From: Xenococcus sp. PCC 7305
Lineage (GTDB): Bacteria; Cyanobacteriota; Cyanobacteriia; Cyanobacteriales; Xenococcaceae
Assembly: GCF_000332055.1 (NCBI RefSeq)
Contig: NZ_ALVZ01000213.1
Coordinates: 1-59,710, forward strand
Reading direction: 5' to 3'
DNA: 59,710 nt
Every line of letters begins with the position of its first letter. Position 1 is the stretch's first letter. Of the stretch, positions 37,900 to 45,559 are shown one piece after another. The notes under the pieces were generated by a model. That model made no database searches and was not told the DNA's origin. It worked only from the letters and a program-made list of their open reading frames with translations. The translations under genes and the position numbers were made by a program.

Positions 37900-37944
37900 A
37901 AGGGGAGAGGCGATCGCTTCGTAATTACCCAAGGAGATACATAA

Positions 37945-38670
37945 ATGCCAAAGAAAAAGAATAAGATATCTCGCCGCATGAAAGAGTTGTTGGCGAAGGT
38001 AGAAGAAAAAGCTTACGAACCCCTAGCAGCAGTCACTCTGCTCAAGGAGACTGCCACTGCCAAATTCGATGAAACGGCAGAAGTTCATATCAAATTGGGA
38101 ATCGACCCCAAATATACTGACCAACAACTCAGAACTACTGTGAGCCTTCCCAAGGGAACTGGTCAAACCGTGAGGGTAGCAGTTATTGCTCGTGGAGAGA
38201 AAGTTAAAGAGGCTGAAGATGCAGGAGCTGATGTTGCTGGCTCTGAAGAATTGATCGAAGATATCCAAAAGGGCATGATGGACTTTGATGTTTTGATTGC
38301 AACCCCTGATATGATGCCTAAAGTAGCTCGCTTAGGTCGGATGTTGGGGCCCAAAGGCTTAATGCCATCACCTAAAGGGGGCACTGTCACCGATAATTTG
38401 GCGGCAGGAATCGCCGACTTCAAAGGTGGGAAATTAGAGTTTCGGGCCGATCGCACAGGGATTGTTCATGTCAAATTTGGCAAGGCATCCTTTAAACCTG
38501 AAGACTTGTTGACTAACCTCAAAGCCTTACAGGAAACAGTAGATCGTAACCGTCCAACTGGAGCCAAAGGTCGTTACTGGAGAAGTATGTATGTATCTTC
38601 TTCCATGGGGCCTTCGATTGAGGTAGACATAAGTGCCCTCAGAGATTTACAATCAGAGGACGAAGCCTAA
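37945..38670 (+). CDS. rplA: 50S ribosomal protein L1
   Basis: L1 binds the mobile L1 stalk of 23S rRNA and in many bacteria represses translation of its own operon. The 241-residue length is normal. The family signature [27 protein letters not shown] is split in this text only for length; it covers about residues 118-145. The ribosome site AAGGAG lies about eight bases before the ATG. Confidence 0.97.
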   Translation: MPKKKNKISRRMKELLAKVEEKAYEPLAAVTLLKETATAKFDETAEVHIKLGIDPKYTDQQLRTTVSLPKGTGQTVRVAVIARGEKVKEAEDAGADVAGSEELIEDIQKGMMDFDVLIATPDMMPKVARLGRMLGPKGLMPSPKGGTVTDNLAAGIADFKGGKLEFRADRTGIVHVKFGKASFKPEDLLTNLKALQETVDRNRPTGAKGRYWRSMYVSSSMGPSIEVDISALRDLQSEDEA

Positions 38671-38699
38671 TAAGGCTAACAATTAAATATTTTTGGTTT

Positions 38700-38775
38700 A
38701 AGTGACTGATACCGAAGACAGCAGGTGCTAAATGCTTAATTTCCTGCCGAGGTTCGTGTCCATTGAGTTTTAAAT
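38700..38775 (+). ncRNA. L10 leader RNA (ribosomal autoregulatory element)
   Basis: The segment with CCGAAGACAGCAGGTG, an AT-rich loop, then TTCCTGCCGAGGTTC matches the conserved L10(L12)4-binding leader upstream of rplJ. GCAGG and CCTGC pair as its stem. In other bacteria excess L10-L12 complex binds this leader and lowers expression of rplJ and rplL. Boundaries are approximate. Confidence 0.8.
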
Positions 38776-38823
38776 CTTTTTTCCCAGCGACACAAAAAGC
38801 AGGAAAAGAGTTTATCAAGGCAT

Positions 38824-38856
38824 GACCTCTGGCAACTAGCTGGAGGTCTTATTTTA
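38824..38856 (+). terminator. Attenuator-like hairpin before rplJ
   Basis: GACCTC (38824-38829) pairs with GAGGTC (38843-38848) across a 13-base loop and is followed by TTATTTT. It lies between the L10 leader and rplJ, which fits a conditional terminator controlled by the leader, as described in Gram-positive bacteria. The T run is short, so attenuation is an inference. Confidence 0.5.
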
Positions 38857-38899
38857 TGGCGGTTAATACAACCCGTCAAACACAGGAGGTGACAACCGA

Positions 38900-39433
38900 A
38901 TGGGGAGAACCCGTGCGAACAAAGGAGTAATTATTGAGCAACTCAAGGAAGACTTGAAGGATGTTCAATTGGCCTTTGTTATTGATTATAAAGGGTTATC
39001 AGTATCCGAAATCACCGATCTTCGTAACCGTCTGCGTCCTGTTGGAGGTACTTGTCAAGTTGCCAAAAACACCTTGATGCGGATTGCGGTTGACGGCGAT
39101 GAAAACTGGAAACCCATGCAGGAATTTCTAAGTGACACCTCTGCTTTTCTTCTGGTAGGAGAAGAAGTGGGTGCTGCTGTCAAAGCCTATAAGGAATTCC
39201 AAAAAGCCACCAAAAAAACCGAATTACGCGGTGGGGTGATGGAAGGTCGTGCTTTGACCAAGCAACAGGTTGAAGCCTTAGGCGATTTACCATCCAAAGA
39301 TCAGCTCTATGCTCAAATTGCTGGTGCAATCAACGGTTTAGCGACCAAGATTGCGATCGGAGTAAAGGAAGTTCCAGCATCTTTGGCCAGAGGAATCAAA
39401 GCTGTATCCGAAAAAGACGATCAAGCGGCATAG
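38900..39433 (+). CDS. rplJ: 50S ribosomal protein L10
   Basis: L10 anchors L7/L12 dimers to the ribosomal stalk. The 177-residue protein has the typical opening (MGRTRANKGVIIEQLKEDLK), the DYKGLSVSEITDLR segment and RPVGGTCQVAKNTLMRIA, and a C-terminal helix for L12 binding. A strong ribosome site AGGAGGT lies about ten bases before the ATG. Upstream are the L10 leader and hairpin; rplL follows. Confidence 0.97.
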   Translation: MGRTRANKGVIIEQLKEDLKDVQLAFVIDYKGLSVSEITDLRNRLRPVGGTCQVAKNTLMRIAVDGDENWKPMQEFLSDTSAFLLVGEEVGAAVKAYKEFQKATKKTELRGGVMEGRALTKQQVEALGDLPSKDQLYAQIAGAINGLATKIAIGVKEVPASLARGIKAVSEKDDQAA

Positions 39434-39501
39434 ATTTGTCCGTTTTTGTTCGTTCGATATTTATTGTTAATTGTTCATTGTGATTTAAGGAGTAACCAAA
39501 T

Positions 39502-39885
39502 ATGTCTGCTGTAGATGAAATTCTCGAAAAGCTAAAGTCTCTAAGTCTTCTAGAGGCTGCTGAATTAGTTAAGCAAATTGAAGATACTTTTGGCGTTAGT
39601 GCTGCTGCTTCTGCTGGCGTAGTTATGGCTGCTCCTGGTGCTGCTGCTGGTGGTGAAGCTGCTGAAGAGAAAACTGAATTTGACGTTGTTCTTGAAGATG
39701 TACCCAAAGACAAGAAAATTGCGATCCTTAAAGTGGTTCGTGCAATTACTGGTTTGGGTCTAAAAGAAGCAAAAGCAATGGTAGAAGAAACTCCCAAAGC
39801 AATCAAAGAAGGAGTTCCCAAGGAAGACGCCGAAGACACCAAGAAAAAATTGGAAGAAGCTGGAGCAAAAGTTGCTGTTAAGTAA
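39502..39885 (+). CDS. rplL: 50S ribosomal protein L7/L12
   Basis: L7/L12 recruits translation GTPases. The 127-residue protein has an N-terminal dimerisation part ([21 protein letters not shown]), an Ala/Gly hinge ([13 protein letters not shown]) and the C-terminal domain with [25 protein letters not shown] lies about eight bases before the ATG. Two strong terminators follow. Confidence 0.97.
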   Translation: MSAVDEILEKLKSLSLLEAAELVKQIEDTFGVSAAASAGVVMAAPGAAAGGEAAEEKTEFDVVLEDVPKDKKIAILKVVRAITGLGLKEAKAMVEETPKAIKEGVPKEDAEDTKKKLEEAGAKVAVK

Positions 39886-39911
39886 TTTTCCTGCCAGTAA
39901 TTGAATAATTC

Positions 39912-39935
39912 AGGTGGATAATATTCCACCTTTTT
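39912..39935 (+). terminator. Intrinsic terminator after rplL (first)
   Basis: AGGTGGA (39912-39918) and TCCACCT (39925-39931) form a perfect seven-pair stem with a six-base loop, followed by TTTT. It lies 27 bases after the rplL stop. Confidence 0.85.
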
Positions 39936-39936
39936 G

Positions 39937-39969
39937 ATAGGGAATGTAAAAGTTACATTCCCTATTTTT
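39937..39969. terminator. Second hairpin terminator, probably bidirectional
   Basis: A perfect 13-pair stem (39937-39949 with 39953-39965, three-base loop AAG) is followed by TTTT on the plus strand. It backs up the first terminator. It also lies beyond the 3' end of the minus-strand radical SAM gene and could serve that gene, although the T run on that strand is weaker. Confidence 0.8.
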
Positions 39970-40119
39970 ATTCTTTGTCAGGGCAGGACAAAACATTTTT
40001 GTATTTCTTGGAAGAGTTATAGCACTAGGCATTTTTGTTAGGACGTTTTTTTGTTCCCTGTTCCCTGTTGCCTTTCACCAAAACCTACATGATCTAACTA
40101 TTCTCTATAGTGCCATAAT

Positions 40120-41298
40120 TCATAAACCTAGGGAATTTTCCAAAGATTCCACAACGATATCCGTTAAAATCTGAATACGATAGCGACAACTATTGGTTTG
40201 TGCCGAGTTAAATGTTCCGTTTTCCCAATATTTATTACTTCCTGCACCACCACCACAAACCCCAAAATAAGGACAGGTGTTACGGCATAATGTAACTCCA
40301 GCAGCCAAATCCTGATAAATTTGTTGAAACTTCTCGCTGAGGCAAACAGATTCCAAACTGTCCTGCCGTAAATTTCCCAAAATAAAGTCTCCATAATCTT
40401 GGGTTTTAACTGATAATAATTCGGGATCGAACGTCGAGAAATTTCCCTGATAATCAACATTAACAATGGCAAAAGGATGATTCATTTCTGTAGTCTGCAA
40501 ACGCTCTTCGTTATATATCAAACTACCCAAGGTTTCAAATTCTCTTAATTGAAACTCACCCTTACTTTGGCTGGTTAATTCCCAAAATCTTTTGATAAAG
40601 TGACGATAAGTTGCTTCAGTTTCTGTACCGTCTAGGGAAGAAGATTGGTTGACTCCTTCTGTTTCTTCCATATTGAAGCCAACATCTGTAATTTTATTTT
40701 TGACAAAAAATTCAAATAGCTCGTCCGCATAGTGAAGGGAATCCTTAGTAATTACGCAGATCACACTATGGGATATTTCATTTTGTTGCAGATATCGTAG
40801 ACCTCTCATGGTCATTTCATGGGAAGAGTCACCTTGACGATTTACACGATGGGCATCATGGAGAAAAGCTGGGCCGTCTAAACTAACACCAACATGAACT
40901 GGATACTCTTTAAAGAAATCACACCAAGCTTGGGTAATTAAGGTCGCATTAGTCTGGAAAGAATGCTCGACAACGAAGTTTTGTATATTATATTGAGCGT
41001 TGATTTTTTGAATTTTGGCAAACGCAGACTTATAGAAAGAAATAGGGACAGTTAATGGTTCTCCAGCATGCCAGCAAATGCTAAGATCACCCCGAAAAAA
41101 GCTGCTGGTAAAGATTTTTTCGAAGATAGGTTCGATTAAATCAAGGGATAATAAGTTTCTGAGATGACGGTCTGGTAAATAACAGTAATCACAATTGAGA
41201 TTACAAAAAGAAGTAGGCTGAATTACGATCAGACTAATTGGGCCAAATTGTGAGATTTCAGGAATTTTTGCTGCAACTTCGGCTTGAGAAAATATCAT
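40120..41298 (-). CDS. grrM: GRRM-type radical SAM/SPASM peptide maturase
   Basis: The 392-residue enzyme has the radical SAM motif CNLNCDYC (Cys32, Cys36, Cys39) after the opening SLIVIQPTSF, and GDLSICWHAGEP in the SAM-binding part. A C-terminal SPASM region carries CRNTCPYFGVCGGGAGSN and a final Cys for auxiliary iron-sulfur clusters. The sequence and the two adjacent genes identify the GRRM system, also called OscB/triceptide maturase. Enzymes of this group form three-residue cyclophane crosslinks in a glycine-rich precursor. The likely substrate is encoded 31 bases upstream on the same strand. Cytoplasmic. Gene symbol follows the family name. Confidence 0.93.
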   Translation of the reverse strand: MIFSQAEVAAKIPEISQFGPISLIVIQPTSFCNLNCDYCYLPDRHLRNLLSLDLIEPIFEKIFTSSFFRGDLSICWHAGEPLTVPISFYKSAFAKIQKINAQYNIQNFVVEHSFQTNATLITQAWCDFFKEYPVHVGVSLDGPAFLHDAHRVNRQGDSSHEMTMRGLRYLQQNEISHSVICVITKDSLHYADELFEFFVKNKITDVGFNMEETEGVNQSSSLDGTETEATYRHFIKRFWELTSQSKGEFQLREFETLGSLIYNEERLQTTEMNHPFAIVNVDYQGNFSTFDPELLSVKTQDYGDFILGNLRQDSLESVCLSEKFQQIYQDLAAGVTLCRNTCPYFGVCGGGAGSNKYWENGTFNSAQTNSCRYRIQILTDIVVESLENSLGL

Positions 41299-41329
41299 TT
41301 TTCACTTATTTGGGTATGACTCATTATTT

Positions 41330-41650
41330 CTAGTAACGACGATTTAAAAAGCCACCGCCATCACCCCAACTTCTTCTATTTAGGAAACTACCTCCACCAC
41401 CATCAGCAAAACCTCCCCGCCGACCTTTTATCCAACTGGCAATGTCTAAGTTTTTTTTCAAGGCAGAAGATGTAGGCACTTTCGTCTCTCGTTCTTTGAG
41501 GGTGGCTGCAATTTTTGCCAAACGACTTTCCAGCATTTGGGTATTTTCCGAGGAGGTTGAGTCAACTGGATAAGCCTTAGTTTTTGCGGGAGAATTCAAA
41601 GTTGCTAGGGCAACTATAAAACTAATCCAAGTGATTTTTGTTAATTTCAA
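41330..41650 (-). CDS. grrA: GrrA-type RiPP precursor with C-terminal FXN/D and WXD motifs
   Basis: The 106-residue precursor has a secretion signal (about 1-26, hydrophobic, ending AKTKA), a leader-like helical segment (about 35-66) and a Gly/Arg-rich core (about 75-106). The core holds four aromatic-X-Asn/Asp triplets: F81-A-D83, F89-L-N91, W95-G-D97 and F101-L-N103, separated by glycines and Arg-Arg. Such triplets are the sites of cyclophane formation by radical SAM enzymes of the triceptide class. It belongs to the GRRM/OscA precursor family. It lies between the maturase and the periplasmic binding-like gene, 31 and 61 bases away, so one operon is likely. Which triplets are crosslinked is not shown by sequence. 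Confidence 0.88.
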   Translation of the reverse strand: MKLTKITWISFIVALATLNSPAKTKAYPVDSTSSENTQMLESRLAKIAATLKERETKVPTSSALKKNLDIASWIKGRRGGFADGGGGSFLNRRSWGDGGGFLNRRY

Positions 41651-41711
41651 TATCTGCTCCTTATTTATCCTTATTTATAATTGCCACTCTAATTTCAAAA
41701 TTACTAATTAT

Positions 41712-42605
41712 TTAATTGTCAAAAGGAATTTGTTCGTGATTAGTAATTGTATTTTGATAAAACTCTTTAACCAATTCGGGGTCGATAATTTCAATCACCC
41801 CTTCAGGTCCAAACCATTTATTGAGCATCTCTAATGATTGTTGGTCTCCGACAAGATAACCTTCCATCATTTTCGCGATCGCATAATTAGCAATATTGAG
41901 AAAACCAGAGTTATTTTCCCGAACCATGCAAGCCACGCCGTAACGGGCATAGGGCTTTTCTGTTAATTTAGGAAATATTTCATAGTCATCAGGAGCGATT
42001 TCCTGGCGCACTCCATCGAGAATCAAACTATCTCCAGCTAGGGCATCAACCTGTCCTGCTTTAAAAGCTGCAACCCCTTCGGCAAGAGTTGACATGGTCA
42101 CTAATGTAGCTTGAGGATAAGCTAACTTCATTGCATCCTGAACAAAGGTAGCAGGGGGAACCCCAATTTTTTTATTGGCAACCGAATCTGAGGTATTTCC
42201 TGCTGGGACTAAAAGTCTGATGCCAGACAAACTATATCTGATAGTAAAATCTGCATGGCGGTCTCTTTCCCATGTAAAAACTGTATTACAAGCAACATCG
42301 ATCTCGCCGCTGGTGAGTTTGGGCAAAACTTCAGTAATGCTATTTGCCTCGACAAAATCTATTTCAATAGTTTTCCCTAATTCCTGCTCTAGTTGCTTTT
42401 GGATCAGTTTGACGATGTCTATGGAGTAACCATCTAATTCTTCTTGTTGATTGTAATAAGCATAGGGCACTCTATCAAAAGAAGTTCCCACAACCAATCT
42501 TCCAGTCTTAGCTACAGATTCTAATACGGTTTCTGCAACGACTGGTTTAACTCCGAAAACCAACAACAACGCACTAAGAAGAGTGAGTGAAATTTTTTTA
42601 ATCAT
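41712..42605 (-). CDS. grrP: GRRM-associated extracellular substrate-binding protein
   Basis: A signal peptide (about 1-24, ALLLVFGVKPVVA) precedes a class II periplasmic binding fold of the amino-acid (SBP_bac_3) type: GRLVVGTSFDRVPYAYYN, LDGYSIDIVKLIQ, VACNTVFTWERDRHADFT and YGVACMVRENNSG. No permease or ATPase is nearby, so it is the orphan binding protein that accompanies GRRM precursors. It may bind the exported modified peptide or a ligand of it. That role is inferred from gene context. It is 297 residues, normal for the family. Confidence 0.9.
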   Translation of the reverse strand: MIKKISLTLLSALLLVFGVKPVVAETVLESVAKTGRLVVGTSFDRVPYAYYNQQEELDGYSIDIVKLIQKQLEQELGKTIEIDFVEANSITEVLPKLTSGEIDVACNTVFTWERDRHADFTIRYSLSGIRLLVPAGNTSDSVANKKIGVPPATFVQDAMKLAYPQATLVTMSTLAEGVAAFKAGQVDALAGDSLILDGVRQEIAPDDYEIFPKLTEKPYARYGVACMVRENNSGFLNIANYAIAKMMEGYLVGDQQSLEMLNKWFGPEGVIEIIDPELVKEFYQNTITNHEQIPFDN

Positions 42606-42746
42606 TCAATTCAGTAATTCCTCTTGATAAAGTGAATTTTACCTTAGTTGGTCAGAGTTAAGGATTAAATTATTTGGACATTACGACGATTTTCTCTGCA
42701 AATCAATCTATCGACGAAAATATAGAATTAATCAAATCAGTATCCA

Positions 42747-45005
42747 TTAACTCGTATAAACTAATACAGGTACTCGTTTAAATGCTGGAGTTCCACAGCG
42801 AGTATCTACTGGAGCATCAAAAATTACGTTAACTTCAGGGTAAAACATCAACGCAGCCCCTGAACGGATTTCGCCATAAATAACCTCAATATTTTCCAGC
42901 TGACTAACGTTCCCTTTGACTGTTACCCGTTGATGTTCTCTCAACCCAGCATTTTCCGCATCAACTTGATTCATCAAAATGCAGTTGCGATGGGATAGTC
43001 CTCGGTATTTATCCTCAGTCCGATAAACTACAGTATTATGCTGAGCATAACCGCGTCCTGTCATCAATGACAGCACTAAACCGTGAGTATATTTAGTCAC
43101 ACCAAAGTCTTGGGCTTGGGGCAAAGATAGCTGAGGCAGGGGCGTAACAAACATCGATGCTTTGCCAGAGGGCGTAGGGAAATGAGGTTGATTCAGAATT
43201 CGCCCACTAATAGTAAACTCTGCTTTGGTTTCATCAATCTCTGCTATTTTCTCGTAGCCAGGAATTGTTTGAGCGATTAGCTGTCGAACATATTTGGTAT
43301 CTTGCAATTGTCGCCAGTCAACAGGATCTTCTCCATGAACACGATGGGCAAGTTCGGTGAGAAAATCTACCTCTGCAATCAGGTCAGAATCTGCAAGATG
43401 GGTTGTGCCTTCATCATTAAGACGGACAAAATTGTTCCCCGACTCGACTGTAGTTTTATGGGGGTTTTCAAAACGATTCAGAACAGGAATCACAATTGTC
43501 TGCTGTGCTAAACCATGAAAATGACCTAAATTGGGCTTGGTAGATAGATAGATAATGGTTTTGATTTTGCCCAGGGCTCGCTTGACTTTTGGGGAATTAG
43601 GATTTGCTCCATACAAGTTTCCCCCCAAACAGATTAGAGTATCTACCTTTCCCGCATCGGCTGCTTCAATTAAAGCATGGGTATCATATCCTGGTACTCG
43701 GCTTAGAGGACGATCTAAAAGCTGTTCCAAAGACTGTTGAATTTCTTTTTTAAGGTCAACTGTCACGCCCATCGAACCAAAACCCTGAACGTTGGAATGC
43801 CCTCTTATCGGCATCAATCCAGCTCCCAACTTGCCTAGATTTCCTGTCATCAAAGCAGTATTGGCAATACTATTGACATTGTCCACTCCGTTTTGCTGCT
43901 GGGTAATCCCCATCGCCCAGGCAAAGACAACTTGGGGAGACGAACTAATGATTTGGGCGGCAACTTCGATTTCTGCTTGAGAAACACCACAGGTTTCGGT
44001 AATTGTCTCCCAGGATATAGAACGAGCATGGGCCAAAACTTCTGACCAGTCTTCGGTATGTTCTTGCAAAAATTCTTGGTTGATTTTTTCCTGTTCGAGT
44101 AATGACTTTTGGATACCGACAAACAGGGCCACATCACTACCGGGAATCGGCTGAAGATAGATAGAAGCAATCTCTGAGCCACTCAGAAAAGATTTGAGAA
44201 AAGCAGGAGAGCCAAATTTAACCAATCCTTTTTCCTTGACTGGATTAATTACAATCACTTTGCCACCGCGATCGCGCAGCTCAATCAATTCGTTCATTAA
44301 ACGAGGATGATTATAGGCAGCATTAGAACCTGCTAACACCACACAGTCAGTTTCTTTTAAGCTTTTCAAACTAACTGTTGAGGTCCCAGTGCCAAACATC
44401 CGTTTGAGTCCCCAAGTCGAAGGTGCATGACAAAGATCAGAACAGTCTGCCAGATTATTGGAACCCAAGGCACGAATCATTAGTTGTAGCAAAAAGGCTG
44501 CTTCATTAGAAGAACGACCCGAACTATAGGATGCTACTCTTTCAGGGGTTATTTTAAATGCTGCTTCTGCCAGCCGATAAATTTCATCCCAACTTATTTT
44601 CTGATAGTGACTATTTCCTTTGGAAAAAATTACGGGGAAACTCCACCTACCCAATTTATCGGCTTCTAAAGAGGTGAGCTGCTGAAGTTGTTCAATGCTT
44701 TGTTGCTCAAAGAAATTCTTCTTAATTGGTGGTTGAATCTCGGCAGCGATGGCCTCAACACTTTTCATACAGCGTTGGAGCTTTTCTCCCTCTTCGTTGG
44801 TGAAGCCTCCTAGCTGCCCACCGGTTCCCCAGGCACAAGATAAACAAGCACTTTTATGTAATAAGGTCTGCCAGATTTTCGGGCCTTCTGGCGATAGGGT
44901 CTGTTTTGCCCAGTATTTTATTACTGGCAAGCCTCCTCCTGCGGTGGGAATCTTTTGCTCGGAATCTAATTCTTCTGAAGTGGGTTGAATCAGCTTCTCA
45001 TCCAC
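42747..45005 (-). CDS. FdhF/YdeP-family molybdopterin oxidoreductase
   Basis: The 752-residue protein belongs to the bis-molybdopterin guanine dinucleotide oxidoreductases of the YdeP group. An N-terminal Cys54-X2-Cys57 (KSACLSCAWG) is all that remains of a cluster motif. The molybdopterin domains are complete (SSGRSSNEAAFLLQ; GSNAAYNHPRLMNEL; GNLGKLGAGLMPIRGHSNVQG; CLGGNLYGANPN). DLCHAPSTWGL aligns with the RVUHGPS segment of E. coli FdhF, placing Cys192-His193 where FdhF has Sec140-His141, so Cys192 is a probable metal ligand. No signal peptide is seen. The reaction is unknown; YdeP itself is linked to acid resistance. It is 141 bases upstream of grrP on the same strand, but common function is not shown. 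Confidence 0.9.
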   Translation of the reverse strand: MDEKLIQPTSEELDSEQKIPTAGGGLPVIKYWAKQTLSPEGPKIWQTLLHKSACLSCAWGTGGQLGGFTNEEGEKLQRCMKSVEAIAAEIQPPIKKNFFEQQSIEQLQQLTSLEADKLGRWSFPVIFSKGNSHYQKISWDEIYRLAEAAFKITPERVASYSSGRSSNEAAFLLQLMIRALGSNNLADCSDLCHAPSTWGLKRMFGTGTSTVSLKSLKETDCVVLAGSNAAYNHPRLMNELIELRDRGGKVIVINPVKEKGLVKFGSPAFLKSFLSGSEIASIYLQPIPGSDVALFVGIQKSLLEQEKINQEFLQEHTEDWSEVLAHARSISWETITETCGVSQAEIEVAAQIISSSPQVVFAWAMGITQQQNGVDNVNSIANTALMTGNLGKLGAGLMPIRGHSNVQGFGSMGVTVDLKKEIQQSLEQLLDRPLSRVPGYDTHALIEAADAGKVDTLICLGGNLYGANPNSPKVKRALGKIKTIIYLSTKPNLGHFHGLAQQTIVIPVLNRFENPHKTTVESGNNFVRLNDEGTTHLADSDLIAEVDFLTELAHRVHGEDPVDWRQLQDTKYVRQLIAQTIPGYEKIAEIDETKAEFTISGRILNQPHFPTPSGKASMFVTPLPQLSLPQAQDFGVTKYTHGLVLSLMTGRGYAQHNTVVYRTEDKYRGLSHRNCILMNQVDAENAGLREHQRVTVKGNVSQLENIEVIYGEIRSGAALMFYPEVNVIFDAPVDTRCGTPAFKRVPVLVYTS

Positions 45006-45559
45006 ATTGCTACCTCTCTTTCTTGATTAAGGTGAGTTTGAGGAAAATTTTAGATGTATATCTTTATCTATTGCTGTATCTATTGTCTCATCTGAAGGTA
45101 CAGAAAAACTGTACTTTGACCCCGGTCTGAACTTATTGGATTATGGAAATTAGAAAAAATGGCTCTAAAAATCATCCTCCCCTAATTGCAATTAATAAAA
45201 CCCCCTTAATCTTGTATCATGAAAGTCTTAATATTAATTTACGAAACCCCAATTCATTTTTCTGATTGCTATAAATGAAGTGTCGTCATTTGTCGGCTCA
45301 ATTATTCTTAATTACTATGATATTTGCCAATATTATTGGGGAATTATCATTTATAGATGCATTTAGTCTTGCTTGTAGTCTGTAGAAAGCTTCTTAGTCA
45401 ATTTTACTATAGATTGCTTGAAAATGATAATTGTTATCAAAAATTTTATCTAATGCATTTCTACCATTTATGGTGATCAGCCACGCCTCTTTTTTTGGGC
45501 TGTTTTTTTGTCTTGAGATAAGACAGTTTGTCATTCTGTAATTCTTTTTTGTTTAGCTT
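45006..45559. other. 554-base intergenic region between divergent genes
   Basis: AT-rich DNA that should contain the promoters of the molybdopterin enzyme and the giant RHS gene. A 36-codon hydrophobic frame (45275-45385) has no ribosome site. Near the RHS start, CAGCC (45478-45482) and GGCTG (45498-45502) followed by seven T could form a weak terminator-like hairpin (loop 15 bases). No RNA gene is recognised. Confidence 0.45.

Noticed and set aside
38856-38930. 24-codon frame overlapping the rplJ start
   Set aside because: Out of frame with rplJ, falls in the hairpin/leader region, and no ribosome site precedes it; a regulatory uORF cannot be excluded but is unsupported.
45275-45385. 36-codon hydrophobic frame before the RHS gene
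   Set aside because: No ribosome site, AT-rich context and no recognisable family; chance is the simpler explanation.
45478-45509. Hairpin with T run just before the RHS gene
   Set aside because: The stem is only five pairs with a 15-base loop, too weak to call a terminator.
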